Assembly (NCBI RefSeq): GCF_022682495.2
Contig: NC_071389.1
Location: 107,797,951 to 107,861,950, forward strand
Direction: 5' to 3'
Length of the DNA: 64,000 bases
Source of the DNA: Desmodus rotundus
Taxonomy: Eukaryota > Chordata > Mammalia > Chiroptera > Phyllostomidae
A program made the translations under genes and the position numbers. This document shows positions 1 through 33,478 of this stretch, piece by piece (within the stretch, counting starts at the first letter, position 1; each line of letters starts with the position of its first letter). The notes beneath the pieces are model-generated. The model was not told the origin of the DNA and did no database searches. It was given only the letters and a program-made list of their open reading frames with translations.

Positions 1-369
1 GCTGCCTACACTTACTCAGAATCACCAGCATCCTATAACTCATTTCTCCATATTCATACAATGTAATACCTTCAATATCTTTTTTTATCTGACTTGTCTA
101 TCCTGTGGGTTGAAATAGATATAATTCCTATAATCCTATGGTTCTTAATAATGGGTTCAGGACCATAAAAATTTTCTAGGGAGGAAACTCATCCTTTATA
201 CTGCCGTGGCCTGATTTTCCACGGCGAGTGGAACATTTGTAGGGAACTCAAGAGGCTGCAAATCCTGATGACTCAGACAGGATGTGTGAGGTCACGATGT
301 GCATTCCCTGTCAGGTCAGTCAGGAACCCAAAGTCACTGCCCAGTGACACTTTTGTTTTGCTGTTGCAG
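1..369 (+). other. FLT3: FLT3 intron 12 (3' part)
   Basis: Intronic sequence ending in the acceptor ...gttgcag at 369. No repeat or gene recognised in it. Confidence 0.8.
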
Positions 370-21341
<20,972 letters not shown>

Positions 21342-21775
21342 AGAAACAATTTAGTCTTAAGGACTCCTCCCCACCACCTGCTCACCTTCAGCAGGTTATC
21401 GGTTACCAAAACAAGATTAACTTCACCACTAAAAGAAAATGTACTCTCAACTGCTGCTTTGCTGGACTTTTTCTCTAGAAGTTCTCTGTATTTACTCTTG
21501 TTTTCAAAGGAACTTTTGTAAAATTGAATTTGCACAAGGCAGGAAGAGCTTATTGGAGCATCTACCTACATCCAAAGGCCTTCTCAGGCTGGCTTGAGGG
21601 AAAATTGTGTACCTAAAGTATAGTATATTCTTGTAAATACATAAAACAGAAGCATTTTGCTAAGGAGAAGCTAATGTGATTTTTTAAATCTATGTTTTAA
21701 AATAATATGTAACTTTTATAGCTATTTAGTGATATATTTTATGAATGGAAATAAAATTTCTACCACAGAAATGTT
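21342..21775 (+). other. FLT3: FLT3 3' untranslated region
   Basis: About 430 nt after the stop, ending about 20 nt beyond AATAAA at 21750-21755. The cleavage site is inferred. Confidence 0.7.
21750..21755 (+). promoter_or_regulatory. FLT3: FLT3 poly(A) signal AATAAA
   Basis: Canonical hexamer 409 nt after the FLT3 stop codon, in an AT-rich stretch and followed by a T/G-rich segment (gtttgttattg). Confidence 0.75.
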
Positions 21776-21914
21776 TGTTATTGAATTGCTTACACAGTAC
21801 ATTTGGGGCAAGACTTACCCGGAGTCCATGAGCCTACTGAAATTGTGTGTGATGTTTTGTTGGTGAATGTGTATTTTTTTTTCCTACTGAAGTCTATTCT
21901 TTCATCAGATTCTT

Positions 21915-22139
21915 TTTTTAAAGATTTTATTTATTTAGTTTTACAGAGAGGGGAAGGGAGGGAGAAAGAGAGGGAGAGAAACATTGATGCGTGAGAGAAA
22001 TATTAATCAGCTGCCTCTCACATGCGCCCCAACCAGGGACTGGGCCCACAACCTAGGCATGTGCCCTGACTGGGAATCAAACCAGTGACCCCTCACTTTA
22101 TGGGATGATGCTCAACCAACTGAGCCATGCTGGTCAGGG
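21915..22139 (-). repeat. Ves-type SINE (second subfamily) with TSD
   Basis: Minus-strand copy whose 5' head reads ccctgaccagcatggctcag. Target duplications ttcatcagattctt at 21901-21914 and 22140-22153. Confidence 0.87.
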
Positions 22140-22390
22140 TTCATCAGATTCTTAAAAGGACCCACACTCCTGCCTCCCAGACTAGAAGAACAGCTGATGT
22201 TGGACATCTGCTGTCTTCTCTGTAGAACTGCTTTGATGCAGTCCCCTTCGTCCTTTGAAGCTTAGCACTCTGCCTCCCACAGGCTTATAAACTTGGACTT
22301 GTCCTCCTTCTTACATGCCAGGTGTAGCTCTTGGTGAAGAACGTGGTGAAGTTCTGCCTCTTCTTTCTTCTTGTCCTTGCTTCTAGTATA

Positions 22391-22625
22391 GTGGTTACAA
22401 ACAAGAGCTCTCCACCACTTTTTAGCTTTGTGATGTTGGGCAAGTAACTGAACTTCTTTAGGTCCCAGTTTTCTCTTCTGGAAAATCGAGTAATAATGGT
22501 ATCTATCTTATAGGGCTGTTGTGAGAATTAGATGAATTACATATGTCTATGTGTGTGTTATAAATGTATACATATATTACACAAACATATAAATCACTTA
22601 GATCAATGCCTGGCCAATAGAGATA
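22391..22625 (+). repeat. MIR SINE
   Basis: ttgtgatgttgggcaagtaac, cccagttttctcttctgg and gagaattagatgaattac blocks in MIR order, with the tail interrupted by a tatgtgtgtgttata stretch. Confidence 0.6.
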
Positions 22626-23208
22626 ATCTAATGTCATTTGTGCTTTCTTTTCTGGTTTTAATTTTTTGCTGTAGATCAGGCCTCCATGAACTCACTTAGA
22701 ATACACTGATTTCTTCTTCACCTAACTCTACTCCCCATCTTTCCACCACCCAGTGTTTTCTGTGAGCCACAGACAGCTTCATCTTCCCAAAGCATTGATC
22801 CGCATCTGTTACTCCTGGGCTGGAGAGCTTTCGGTGGTTCTGTGTTCTAACTGCTAAAGTCAGATCCCCAGCACTCAGCCCCCTGCAGCTGGTTAGACTG
22901 CATTTCCTGTATTGGATATCATGTCTTGTCTCTAGTCAAACCTCCCAGCCCTGTTCAGTGAACATGCCTAAGGCATTCTCATCTGTTTCTTCTCTTCACC
23001 CTCGCTCTACCTAAGATGCCAACTCCCTCCTCCTCTCCCTATTTAAGCCTTTGCTTCGTGACCAGACTGGTGCTCTGTCTTCTGCTCAGGTCTTTCTCAG
23101 CTCTACCCACCATTAGTGATGGCTTCCCCCACTGAAATCTTATTTGGGCTTTGTGTTTGTATCATCTGCTTGGCTCTGAACCTACCTTATGTGATGACTT
23201 ATTTTCTT

Positions 23209-23307
23209 TTTATTTTTGTGGGGTTTTAGTGTATACATAATTTGTTTATTTCTTAATTTTAAAATTCTTTGTTTTTTTTTACTGTTGTTCAAGTACAATT
23301 GTCTGCC
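23209..23307 (-). repeat. Short 5'-truncated retroinsertion with 17-bp TSD
   Basis: 99 bp between duplicates of tgatgacttattttctt (23192-23208, 23308-23324), with a T-rich left side and ttgttcaagtacaattgtc at the right, like a minus-strand L1 3' end. Confidence 0.7.
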
Positions 23308-23640
23308 TGATGACTTATTTTCTTAAGTAAACATCCTTTTGAAAGTAGATATTTGTACCAAGCTGTGTGCCATACTCCTATCTGTACGTATAGTCAGGAC
23401 ACAACATTTTTTATCTACTTAAAGCATAAAATATGGTTGACATTAAAAATTCAAATAATTCTATGTTTTTACTTATAGTAATAGTGAAATTTCTCCTTCA
23501 TGCACTCAAATCCTAAAATGCTTCTTTGGGGGAACCACTGTTAAAATTTCAGGTATATTTTTTCCATTTTCTTGTTTAAAGATCATTACATTGCTCACAT
23601 GTGTTTACACACAAACACACATGCGGAGGCCTTTGGGGTT

Positions 23641-23837
23641 TTTAAACAAATATTTATTTATTTTTAGAGAGTGGGAAACAGTGATGCAGCAGAGAAACGT
23701 TGATTGGCTGCCTCTGGTAGACGCCCCGACTGGGGAGAGAACCTGCGACCCAGGCAGGAGCCCTGACTGGGAATCAGACTGGCAGCCTTTCACCCTGTGG
23801 AGTGACACCCACCTGACTGAGCCACACTGGTCAGAGC
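23641..23837 (-). repeat. Diverged Ves-type SINE
   Basis: Minus-strand copy, more diverged than the others (ccctgactgggaatcagact; tgagccacactggtcagagc). Confidence 0.75.
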
Positions 23838-24270
23838 TTGTCTTTGTTTTTCACTTAAGTGGAATTATACTAGCCATACCGTCAAACAGCTTTTTATTTT
23901 TTACAAGATGCTGATATTTTTCTCAACTATATAGTTTGTGCACTAAGCATTTGCTAATTTCATATGCATTATGTCATTTAACCTTCATAAAAACCTTATG
24001 AAATAGGTACCAAAATTACACTAATTTTTTCCTAAAGAAATTGAAACAGGTTAATAACTTGCAGTCAGCAAGTCCCTGTTAACACTTATCTTGCAATTTC
24101 TCTTGGGCTCTATTATTATTTTATTTATTGTATTTATCATATTTATTTTAAATTGTGATTAAAAAACAATGTAAGACTTACCATTTTGACCATTTTAAAA
24201 TTTTATTTATTTTTTTCTAGAGAGAGGGTAAAAGAGGGAGAAAGAGGGAAACATCAATGTGTGAGGAATA

Positions 24271-26421
24271 TTTTTTAAATATATTTTATTGATTATGCTA
24301 TTATAGTTGTCCCATTTCCCCCCCTTTATTTCCCTCTGCCCTGCACACCCCCTCCCACATGCATCCCCCCCCATTTCATGTCCATGGGTTGTACATATAA
24401 GTTCTTTGGCTGGTACATTTTCCATACTATTCTTAACCTCCCCCTATTTATTTTGTACCTACCACTTTTGCTTCTTAGTCCCTGTACCTTTTCCCCCATT
24501 ATCCCCTGCCCCTCCCCACTGGTAGCCCTCCAGATGATCTCCATTTCTGGGATTCTCTTCCCATTGTAGTTGTTTGCTTAATTTGTTTTTGTTTTTATTT
24601 TTGTTTTTGTTTTAGGTTTGATTGTTCATAATTGTGAGTTTGATGTCATTTCACTGTTCATATTTTTGATCTTCTTTTCCTTAGATAAGCCCCTTTAACA
24701 TTTCATATAACAAGGGCTTAGTGATGATGAACTCCTTTAGCTTTACCTTATCTGGGAAGCACTTTATCTGCCCTTCCATTCTAAATGATAGCTTTGCTGG
24801 ATAGAGTAATCTTGGATGTAGGTCCTTGTCTTTCATGACTTTGAATATTCTTTCCAGCCCCTCCTTGCCTGATTTTCTCTTGAGAAATCAGCTGATACTC
24901 TTATGGGAAATCCTTTGTAGGTAACTGTGTCCTTCTCTCTTGCTGCTTCTAAGATTCTCTCCTTCTGCTTAATCTTGGGGAATGTAATTATGATGTGCCT
25001 TGGTGTGTTCTTCTTTGGGTCCAACTTCTTTGGGACTCTCTAAGCTTCCTGGACTTCCTGGAAATCTATTTCCTTTGCCAGACTGGGGAAGTTCTTCTTC
25101 ATTATTTTTTCAAATAAGTTTTCAATTTCTTGCTCTTCCTCTTCTCCTTCTGGCACCCCTATGATTTGGTTGTTGGAACGTTTCAAGATGTCCTGGAGGT
25201 TCCTAAGCCTCTCCTCATTTTTTAAAAAAGATTTTATTTATTTATTTATTTTCAAAGAGGGGATGGGAGGGAGAAAGAGAGAGAGAGAGAAATATCAATG
25301 TGTGGTTTCCTCTCACGTGGCCCCCACTGGGGACCTGGCCAGCAACCCAGGCATGTGCCCTGACTGGGAATCGGACCAACAACCCTTTGGTTTGTAGCCC
25401 ATGCTCAATCCACTGAGCTACGCCAGCCAGGGCTCTCCTCATTTTTTTTGAATTCTTGTTTCTTCATTCTGTTCTAGTTGAATGTTTATTTCTTCCTTCT
25501 GGTCCACACCATTGATTTGAGTCCTGGTTTCCTTCCCTTCACTGTTGGTTCCCTGTACATTTTCCCTTATTTCACTTTTCACAGCCTTCACTTCTTCCTC
25601 TATTTTGTGACCATATTCACCAATTCTGTGAGCATCCTAATTACCAGTGTTTTGAACTGTGCATCCGATAGGTTGGCTACCTCTTTGTCACTTAGTTGTG
25701 TTTTTTCTGGAGTTTTGATCTGTTCTTTCATTTGGGCCATATATATATTTTTTTGTCTCAGTGCACTTGTTACGTAGTAAGGGGCAGAGCCTTAGGTATT
25801 CTCCAGGGCGGGGCAACCCACGTCACTGCTCTGTGACGCTGTATGTGGGAGAGGGGTCCAAGAGAGAACAATACTGCTTGCTGGGCTCTCAGCTGGCTTT
25901 CAGTCACTTGCCCGGCTGCCCACAATCAAATTGGGCCCTTCTGGTGCTGACTCCCAGGTAGAGGATGTGTACGTTCTAGGACTCTGTGGGTCTCTCCAAC
26001 TAACTCTCGTGTGAGGCTGGGAGTTCCTCCTGCTGCTGCAACCCCCACAGGTGTTTTCAGTCTGAGGTTTTGAGGCTTTATTTCCTGGCGCTGGAACCCT
26101 GGGTTGCGTGGTCTATCTCAGTCCCCAGTTGTTCCTCCTGGTTTATCCACACACAAATGTGGGCCCACCCTGTCTGCCATCTGCCACCTTACTCACTTTT
26201 CGTCCTCCAGCTGCCACCTTGCTGTGTGTCCTCTGGCTGCCCGTCTCTCCACCCCTCATACTGGTCTGGATGAATGTTTCTTTAACTCCTTGGTTGTCAG
26301 ACTTCCATACAAGTTGATTTTCTGTCAGTTCTGGTTATTTGTGTGTTTTTAAATTTGTTGTTGTCCTCCTCTTGGCTGTGTGAGGCACAGTATATCTACC
26401 TAAGCCTCCATCTTGGCCTTG
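24271..26421 (-). mobile_element. Full-length HAL1, interrupted by a Ves SINE
   Basis: Same architecture as 16819-18801, with an L1-like 5' end ccaagatggaggcttaggt and a 3' end with gcataatcaat. The degraded target duplication is tgtgaggaata (24260-24270) versus catgagagaaata (26422-26434). ORF1 begins near 25731 (MKEQIKTPEK) and is broken by several stops and shifts. Its C-terminal part reads DPKKNTPRHIIITFPKIKQK (about 25020-24961). Confidence 0.8.
25224..25432 (-). repeat. Ves-type SINE inside HAL1
   Basis: Minus-strand copy with perfect target duplication ctctcctcatttttt (25209-25223, 25433-25447) lying in HAL1 ORF1. Confidence 0.9.
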
Positions 26422-27105
26422 CATGAGAGAAATACTGATCAGCTGCCTCTCACGTGCCCCCAACCGGGGACTTGGCCCAAAACCCAGGCATGTGCCCTGA
26501 CCAAGAGTTGAACCGGCAACCTTTTGCTTTGCTGGTCAATGCCCAACCCACTGAGCCATGCTGGTCAGGGCATTTTGCCCAATTTTGAGCTCAGTAGTGT
26601 TAGATGTATTTACTTTGTTGTGAAACAGATCTCCAGAAGTTTTTCATCTTGCAAAACTGAAACTGTCTACCCATTAAACAATCCCTCTCCTCCAGTCGCC
26701 TAGTAACAACCACACTGCTTTCTGTCTCTATGAATTTGACTCCTCTGGATAACTCATACAAGTGGAATCATACAGTATGTGTCTTTTTGTGTTGGCTTAT
26801 TTCACCTAGCATATTGTCCTTAAGGTTGATCCATGTTGTAGCCTGTGACAGGATTTCCTTCCTTTTTAAGCTGAATAATATTCCATGGCATATGTCTACA
26901 TATAACACATTTTGTTTCTTCATTTATCTGTTAATGGACATTTAGTTTGCTTCCACCTCTTGGCTGTTGTGAACAATGCTGCTATGAACATGAGCGTGCA
27001 AATATCTTGTTGAAACCCTGCTTTCAATTCTTTTGTATATACACCCAGAAGTGGGGTTGCTGAAAAATATGGTAATTGTGTTTTTAAGTTTTGCTGTATT
27101 TATTA

Positions 27106-29339
27106 TTTTTAAAGACTCTGTTGTAGTGATCACATGTTTCTTTGGCCATCCAGTATCAATTCCCATTTCTTTTGGTAACAGTACTGTGAGTTGAGGTATC
27201 GCTTCTCCCTATTATATGCAATGTGGTGGAACTTATGTCAGGGGGCTTTGCCTTCTAGCCAAGGGGGACCCTTGACTCAAGCTAGGTGAATAAACACCCT
27301 CTCTTGTTGTGGAACTTTGTACCTGGACTGGATTCAGGCAAGAATGGAAACAGGAGTTGGAGCTTATCATTTACACAGTGTCAGTCCCTGCCTTCAGTGA
27401 CAAGCACTTCCCACTTCTTAGTTCTGTGGAGTTGCTTTGGTCCCTCTTCTTGCCCAAGCCTTGGTCTCCAGTCTTCCTGTCAGATCAGTAAATCCTCCTC
27501 TGAGGCAGTGAGCCCAGGTCTGCCCCTGTTGCATACAACCAGAGAACCCTGGCCCAAACACCTGCACTCACTCAGTCTCCTTGTTGAGGGCTTCACCTGC
27601 TTTATCTTCTCTAGAAAGTCCTCTATGTTTTGGTTGCCAGTGGTCTTCTTTGGTCTTCAAGTGCTATGCTGATCTATCTTCACCAGCATACTCTTCTATC
27701 ATCTTGATAGGATGTGAGGGAGTGGAGTCACAAGCATTAGTATGCTCTCTAACAGCTTGTCCAAAAATATTCGTGACTACAAGGAGGAACGTGAAAGCAA
27801 GTTAACATCTATAGGGACGCTATACTTTTCCTTCTGCCAGAGTGATTTCAGGGGGCACACACATTCTGAACCTGACTGCACTGTGGATGGAGCCGAGTGA
27901 ATACGTTTGTACGTGGAACCATCTACCCAGCACACCCCTTGTTGTTGCAGTGTTAAAAGAACCAAAGGATTTGATTTCCTTGAAAATGAATATTCTATTG
28001 TTCATGAGCTTTAGCAAATGGCAGCATACTCTATACAGACTTCCAGATCTTGCTTCATTTTTAAAAAAATCAACATTATGCCTCTAAGATTGACTCACGG
28101 TATTACATGAACCTTTGGTTCTTTCATTCACCGTTATACTATGCGAACACAGAATCGTCATTATTTAGTCACTCTCACTCTGATGACAGTTGGAGTGTTT
28201 TGGATTGGTTACGGTAATGGGTTCACAAGTGTTTATTATATCATTTTACTTTTATAACATTTGTTATACCAAATAGGATATTTAAAAGGCAACATTCTCT
28301 AAGGACGGATGGCATTTACAATGAAATGAGATTGTATTAAACCCAGCTTTTACAACAGATTGGGTTTTGGTTTAGGTAAAGCCGTGTCCCTGACAAGGTT
28401 ACACACAAGTGAGAACACAATTACGCTGATTTTGGAGATGCTGCTATTGCTTGGACAGCCTCTTCAGCCAGGCCTTTACAGCTATCTCACCAGTAGGTGG
28501 CACCCTAGGACTACTGGTTGTTAGTTAATCCCAGCCACCAGGCCTGACTTCATTATTGCACCCCGCCCCTGGAAAGGCACATTTTCAGCAGAAGTAAAGG
28601 AAAGGTAAGTCATATAATTACAAGGAAAAAACAACCCTCTATAAAGATAACTTCAATCCATTTATTTAGCATTTGGTTGTTTCTTGACTAGGGTAACAAT
28701 TGTGCATGCATTTTTATGTGCATTATTTATTTACCACATTCTTGACATAAACTGAGCAACCCAATGTCAGATTCTTTTATAGAACCTGGTTTTTACCACT
28801 CTGTCCCACAGAGTGCATTCCTCTGCACAAGGAATTGGCTTTTGAACAATTTTTTGGATCACCTTCTATGCTCAGTGTTGTCTGAGCCTGGATTGGCTTC
28901 CTGGCCTTAAATAAAAAGCCTATTTCCTGGAGATTTTTTGGAGTAAGAAAAACACCCAGGGGCATTTGGCCTGCAGCAGGAAGATATCCTGGGTGACCTC
29001 TTATCGAAGTTCCAGTCCTGTTACCCGCCTTCCTTTCTGTCCCGCCTCCCCCACCACTGCCACTTGGTTTGCTTCCTGACCTTCCTTCTCTCACCTTAGT
29101 TCTTCATGAAGGACTTTCTCAGTACCAGATTTATCTGAACTCTTCTGCTACTCCCACTATCACTTTTGTCACAAATAAATGGCACGGCAATATTCATGTT
29201 TGTTTCCGTCAATGCCACAGTCGCCATCAGCAAAAATAACAACAAAAAGTAAGGGGAGATTTCGCACCCTCCCCAAAAAGCACATCTTTTTAGCTCCTAG
29301 AGGTTCAAACTTATATTAAATTTCAAATTATCTTAACAA
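27106..29339. other. Intergenic, nothing recognised
   Basis: No gene or confident repeat. Open frames here (for example 27286-27672 +, 28777-29094 -) show no family motif or splice structure. Confidence 0.5.
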
Positions 29340-29655
29340 GGCTGAAAAGGCTTTAATGAATTTTTTGTGGTAAAATACACATAAAATAAAAAGTATCATT
29401 TTAACCATTAGGTACATTCACAACCATCCCCACCGTCCATCCCCAGAACTGGTCCATCTTCCCAAAATGAAACTCTGTCCCCACGAGACACTAATTCCCC
29501 ATCCACCCTTCCCCCAGTCCTGGCACCCATCATTCTACTTTCTGCTTCTACAAAGTAGATTCTTCAGGTACCTCATAGAAGTGGAACATACAGTATTTGC
29601 CTTTTAATAACTGGCTTGTGTCACCTAACATAGTGTCTTCAAGGTTTGCTTTGGT
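29340..29655 (-). repeat. Old L1M 3' UTR fragment
   Basis: gtggtaaaatacacataaaa, catcattctactttctgctt and tcatagaagtggaacatacag are the reverse strand of the L1M 3' region also seen at 26.6-27.1 kb. Confidence 0.65.
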
Positions 29656-30560
29656 GCATTCTTTATATTAGCATTTACTGATAGCACATGTATCCTAGAG
29701 CTGTTGCTAAAGGCTTGATATGTATTGTTTCATTTAACAAATTGTGAGGTAGGCCCTTGGAAGTTTAGACACACAGGAAGTACTGAGTGCAGGCCTGGTC
29801 CGGACCCCCTGCCTGTCTTCTCTCAGCCACGCTGGCCTCTGGGCTCCTTCCTGAAGCCCTTCATTTTGCTTTGGCTCCATCCTCAGCCAATGAAAGCCTT
29901 CTGGTAAGAGCAAGATTATAGGATTTCCAACTTTCAATTTACCTCGAATCATGAATGTATATGGAGGAAAGTGAATTGTCTTTCTGGATCTTATTGAGAA
30001 AACACTCCTGCATGGGCTCATTCATGAAAAGTTAACGGCGGGAAATGTTTCGACTGAAAAATGAAATAAAAATTTAACTGTGCCTATTTAAGAATTTTCT
30101 GCATATGCTGCTAAAAGTCTCTTAAAAGAAAAATTATAATAAAGTCAACTATAACACATTGAGCAATCAGAACATAAGAACCATATATTGTATTGTTAAA
30201 CACAAATGATGAGACTACATTTATATATAAATTAACTTATAAAAAACTAGCTTTTTGATATATAATTATTATACCATACAATTTACCTATTTCTAGTATG
30301 CAATTCAACAACTTAGCTTTATGCTGGGATGAAAATTGCCTTACCTCTGACCACCTTCCATTATGTTGATTGATTTGGTTGGTGAGAGTCAAACAGGGAA
30401 AGGTGAGCCCCAGGGAGCTTCTGTGGCATGGGCTGCCCTATTAGCTCCACGTTAGTAACTTGGGGGTTTTGTCAGTGTTGTTTCTGTACCCATGACTAAA
30501 CTCCTTAACCTTGGTATCTTAAAGTTTCACGTGTTGTAGGTTATTTGGGGTTCCATTATT
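29656..30560. other. Intergenic, nothing recognised
   Basis: AT-rich sequence without gene signatures. Confidence 0.5.
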
Positions 30561-30563
30561 ATA

Positions 30564-30754
30564 CAGGGTCCAACAAAAATAATGCCCCTATTTATTACAA
30601 AACCATAAACATATACTGTAACAGAACAATATCACACTCAAGGACACCATATGACATTTTAGGTGAAATGTTCAAATTAAAACTATAAATTATTACACCC
30701 ATATCATTACCCTACCAACCACAGTGAAGCAGGCCTTACTTCTGCCGGACCCTG
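30564..30754. mobile_element. Mariner-like MITE
   Basis: 191 bp with terminal inverted repeats: cagggtccaacaaaa at the left and ttctgccggaccctg at the right (reverse complement cagggtccggcagaa). It is bounded by TA on both sides (30562-30563, 30755-30756), the target of Tc1/mariner elements. No transposase inside. Confidence 0.7.
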
Positions 30755-30774
30755 TATTATAGACAGAATGAAAT

Positions 30775-31073
30775 AAAAAGAGGTTAGGGGAGGAGGTTGG
30801 GAGGGGTGGGAAAGGTGAAGGGATGAAGAAAACAAACAAACAAATAAGCAGCAACTCATAGACACCGACAGCAGTGTGGCGATCACCAGAGGGAAAGGGG
30901 GGGGGCAAGGGGAAGAGGGGAAAGTTGGGGATAAATGGTGAGGGAGGAGACTTGATTTTAGGTAGTGAACACATGTACAGATGATGTGTTACAGAATTGC
31001 ACACTTGAAACCTGCATAATTTTATTAACTAATGTCACCCCAATAAATTCAATAAAAATGTTTAAAAAATAAA
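30775..31073 (+). repeat. 5'-truncated L1 3' end
   Basis: Contains cacttgaaacctgcataatt and aatgtcaccccaataaattc and ends in an A-rich tail. Flanked by aaaagaggttag / aaaaggaggttag. It is a standard L1 3'UTR, different from the HAL1 one. Confidence 0.75.
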
Positions 31074-32574
31074 ACAAAAGGAGGTTAGCTTTCCGGTCTG
31101 TGTCAGAAATGCAGTGAGGCAGCCCTTCCCAGCAGGTGTGTCAGCATTTCTAGGTGTATGAGCCCCAGCATGTTCCCCTTGCAAATGCTGGTGTCTGTCT
31201 CCCTCTGCTCTCAGAAGAACTGACAGCTCCCTGGGCTCCAAGCCCCAGGCAGGAGCTCATACATATGAGGGCAAGGAGACCCTTGGTGTACAGAGATAAG
31301 AGGAAATGGTAAGGGGGTCAGGCAAATAGGTGGGGGACAAATGCAGTGGAGCCAGGACCCCCTTCTTCCTCCGTTTCTGTTCCATCGTTTTCCCAGTCAC
31401 CCAGAGCCTAGGAATCAGGCTGGGGAGCTGGGTGGACCGGCCAAAGACAGACCGCACCTTCCCTTCCCCAGGGTGCACTCTGACATTGCGGGCACTGCAC
31501 AGGTCAGCTCCATAGTGAACCGAGGCTGAGGGGGTGCTGGGGGGAGAAGGGGACAAAGTGGAGACTGGACTGTTGCCTGGGTCTGTGGCAGAACCCCAGG
31601 GGCAAGGGAAAGTCCACGTGACTCTGGTGGCAGAATGGGAAAAAGAGAAAATTCTGTGGTTAGTCCAATGGAGAGACTGTAACAGAAAATGTTATATTAG
31701 CCAACACCTAGGTAGCGCTATGTAAAGGAGCCAGTTTAAGCAATTTAATGTATTAATTTATTTAACCTTTGCAGAAATCCCGTGAAGCAAATGCTATTAT
31801 GATCTTCATTTTGCAGACAAAGAAACTGGGGTACAGAAAAGTTCAGTAACTTGCCGGATATCAGCCGGTAGGTGGCAGAGCAGGTCAGAACCCGAAAGCA
31901 GCATGCACTCCGCAGGACCCTGTGTGCTCTTACGTAGACACGGGCTGCGACTTGTAAGCGTTACTCTTACATAGCTTCCTTCGTGCTGAAGACAAGATCA
32001 GTAGTGGTGGTACGTCGGGCACCAGATCTCCTTTGAAAAGCAAATTTCATCAGTTTCTTTTCAAGGGACGAGGTCCATCCTTCAGTCATAACCTTGGCCC
32101 AGGTAGTCAGGACAAGACCTGGGCTGGGACACGTCGACAGAGTTAGGATAAAATCTGTAGCTGTGATTGGTTGTCCCAGGCACTACTGTCTCTCACAGAC
32201 CACAGGGGCAAAAGCGACTGTTTCCTTTTTTCTTTTTTCTCCCAGAAAATAAAATTTTTTATTAACCCACAAGTGCAAATAACACAGAAGAGGAGGTAAT
32301 ATAACAAAAAGATTTCAATAAATATTTAGAGGGCAGAAAGTGGATGGTATAACTGGTTTCCTTGGGTGAAGTAACAACCCGGGTGTCTTCAGGTGAACTG
32401 TGAAGTGAGGAGGCACTCTGCCCCAAAGTCTTTGAAAGGTTTAACTTTGGAAGCACCAAACAAGTGGGGTAGACAAGGACTCAAAGGGCATATAGTTGGA
32501 AGACTGTGCACAGAACAGTTGGAATATCCCATGCCTTGAATTTTTTGAAATAGTTTAAGAAGAGGTGTTATTCC
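31074..32574. other. Intergenic
   Basis: Possible minus-strand MIR at about 31735-31900 (gatcttcattttgcagacaa; taggtggcagagcaggtc). Otherwise nothing recognised. Confidence 0.5.
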
Positions 32575-33478
32575 TTCTCAGAATGTTTGGTAAAATTCAC
32601 CTGTGAAGCCACAGATTTGGGCTTTTGTTTGGGAGTTTTTTTAATTACTGCTTCAATTTTACTAGCTGTAATTTGTCTTTCACATTCTCTCCTCTTTCCT
32701 GATTTAGTTTGGGAAGACTGCATGTTTCTAGGAATTTATTCATTACGTCCAGGTTGTCCAATTTGTTGGCATATAGTTGTTCGTAATATGTTCTTACAAT
32801 CCTTTGCGTTTCTTTGGTGTCAGTTGTTATTTCTCCTCTTTCATTTCTGATTTTATTTATTTGGGTTCTTTCCCTTTTCTTCTTGATGGGTTTGGTTAAA
32901 GATTTATCAATCTTGTTTATCTTTTCACAGAACCAGCACTTGGATTCACTGATGTTTTGTGTCATTTTTTAGACTCTGTTTCATTTATTTCTGTTCTGAT
33001 CTATATTATTTCCTTCCTTCTACTCACTTTGGGCTGTTTGTTATTTTTTAAGTTCCTTTAAGTGTAAAGTTAGATTATTTATTTCAGCTCTTTCTTGTTT
33101 CTTGAGGTAGGCCTGTAATGCTACGAATTTCCCTCTTAGGACTGCTTTCCGTGTGTCCCAGAGATCTTGGGTTGTTGTGTTCCCATTTTCATTTATTTCA
33201 AGGTATCTTTGGACTTCCTCTTTGGTTTCATTGTTGACCCATTCATTTTAATAACATGTTATGTAGTTTCCACGTCTTTGCGCATTTTTCAGTGTTCTTC
33301 TTATGATTGATTTTGAGTTTCATAACATTGTGGTCAGAGAAGATACCTGATATGCTTTCAAACTTCTTAAATTTATTGAGACTTGTTTTGTATCCTAACA
33401 TGTGGTCTATCCTAAAAAAATTCCATATACACTTGAAAAGTATATATATTCTTCTGCTTTGTGGTGAAATGCTCTGTA
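32575..33478 (-). repeat. L1 ORF2 fragment (endonuclease-RT linker)
   Basis: The minus strand encodes L1 ORF2-like peptides such as KCWFCEKINKIDKSLTKPIK and RTYYEQLYANKLDNLDVMNK (32965-32645), with upstream segments to 33478 also L1 ORF2-like. Frames are broken by stops, so it is not functional. Confidence 0.75.

Larger units (their letters stand above)
22154..23640. other. Intergenic, old repeats only
   Basis: Between FLT3 and URAD. It contains a MIR (about 22391-22625), an L2-like stretch (about 22680-23190) and a short retroinsertion (23209-23307). No gene seen. Confidence 0.6.
24197..26570 (-). repeat. SINE split by a HAL1 insertion
   Basis: The left part (24197-24270, AT tail side) and right part (26422-26570, tRNA-like head) form one minus-strand SINE. 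Its target duplication is cattttgaccatttt (24182-24196) and cattttgcccaatttt (26571-26586). Confidence 0.8.
24143..27105 (-). repeat. Old L1M 3' end, outermost layer of a four-level nest
   Basis: Two pieces, 24143-24196 and 26587-27105, form one ancient L1 3' region (for example cagatctccagaagttttt, tttccttcctttttaagctg, ttgtgaacaatgctgctatg). Everything between was inserted later. Confidence 0.75.
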
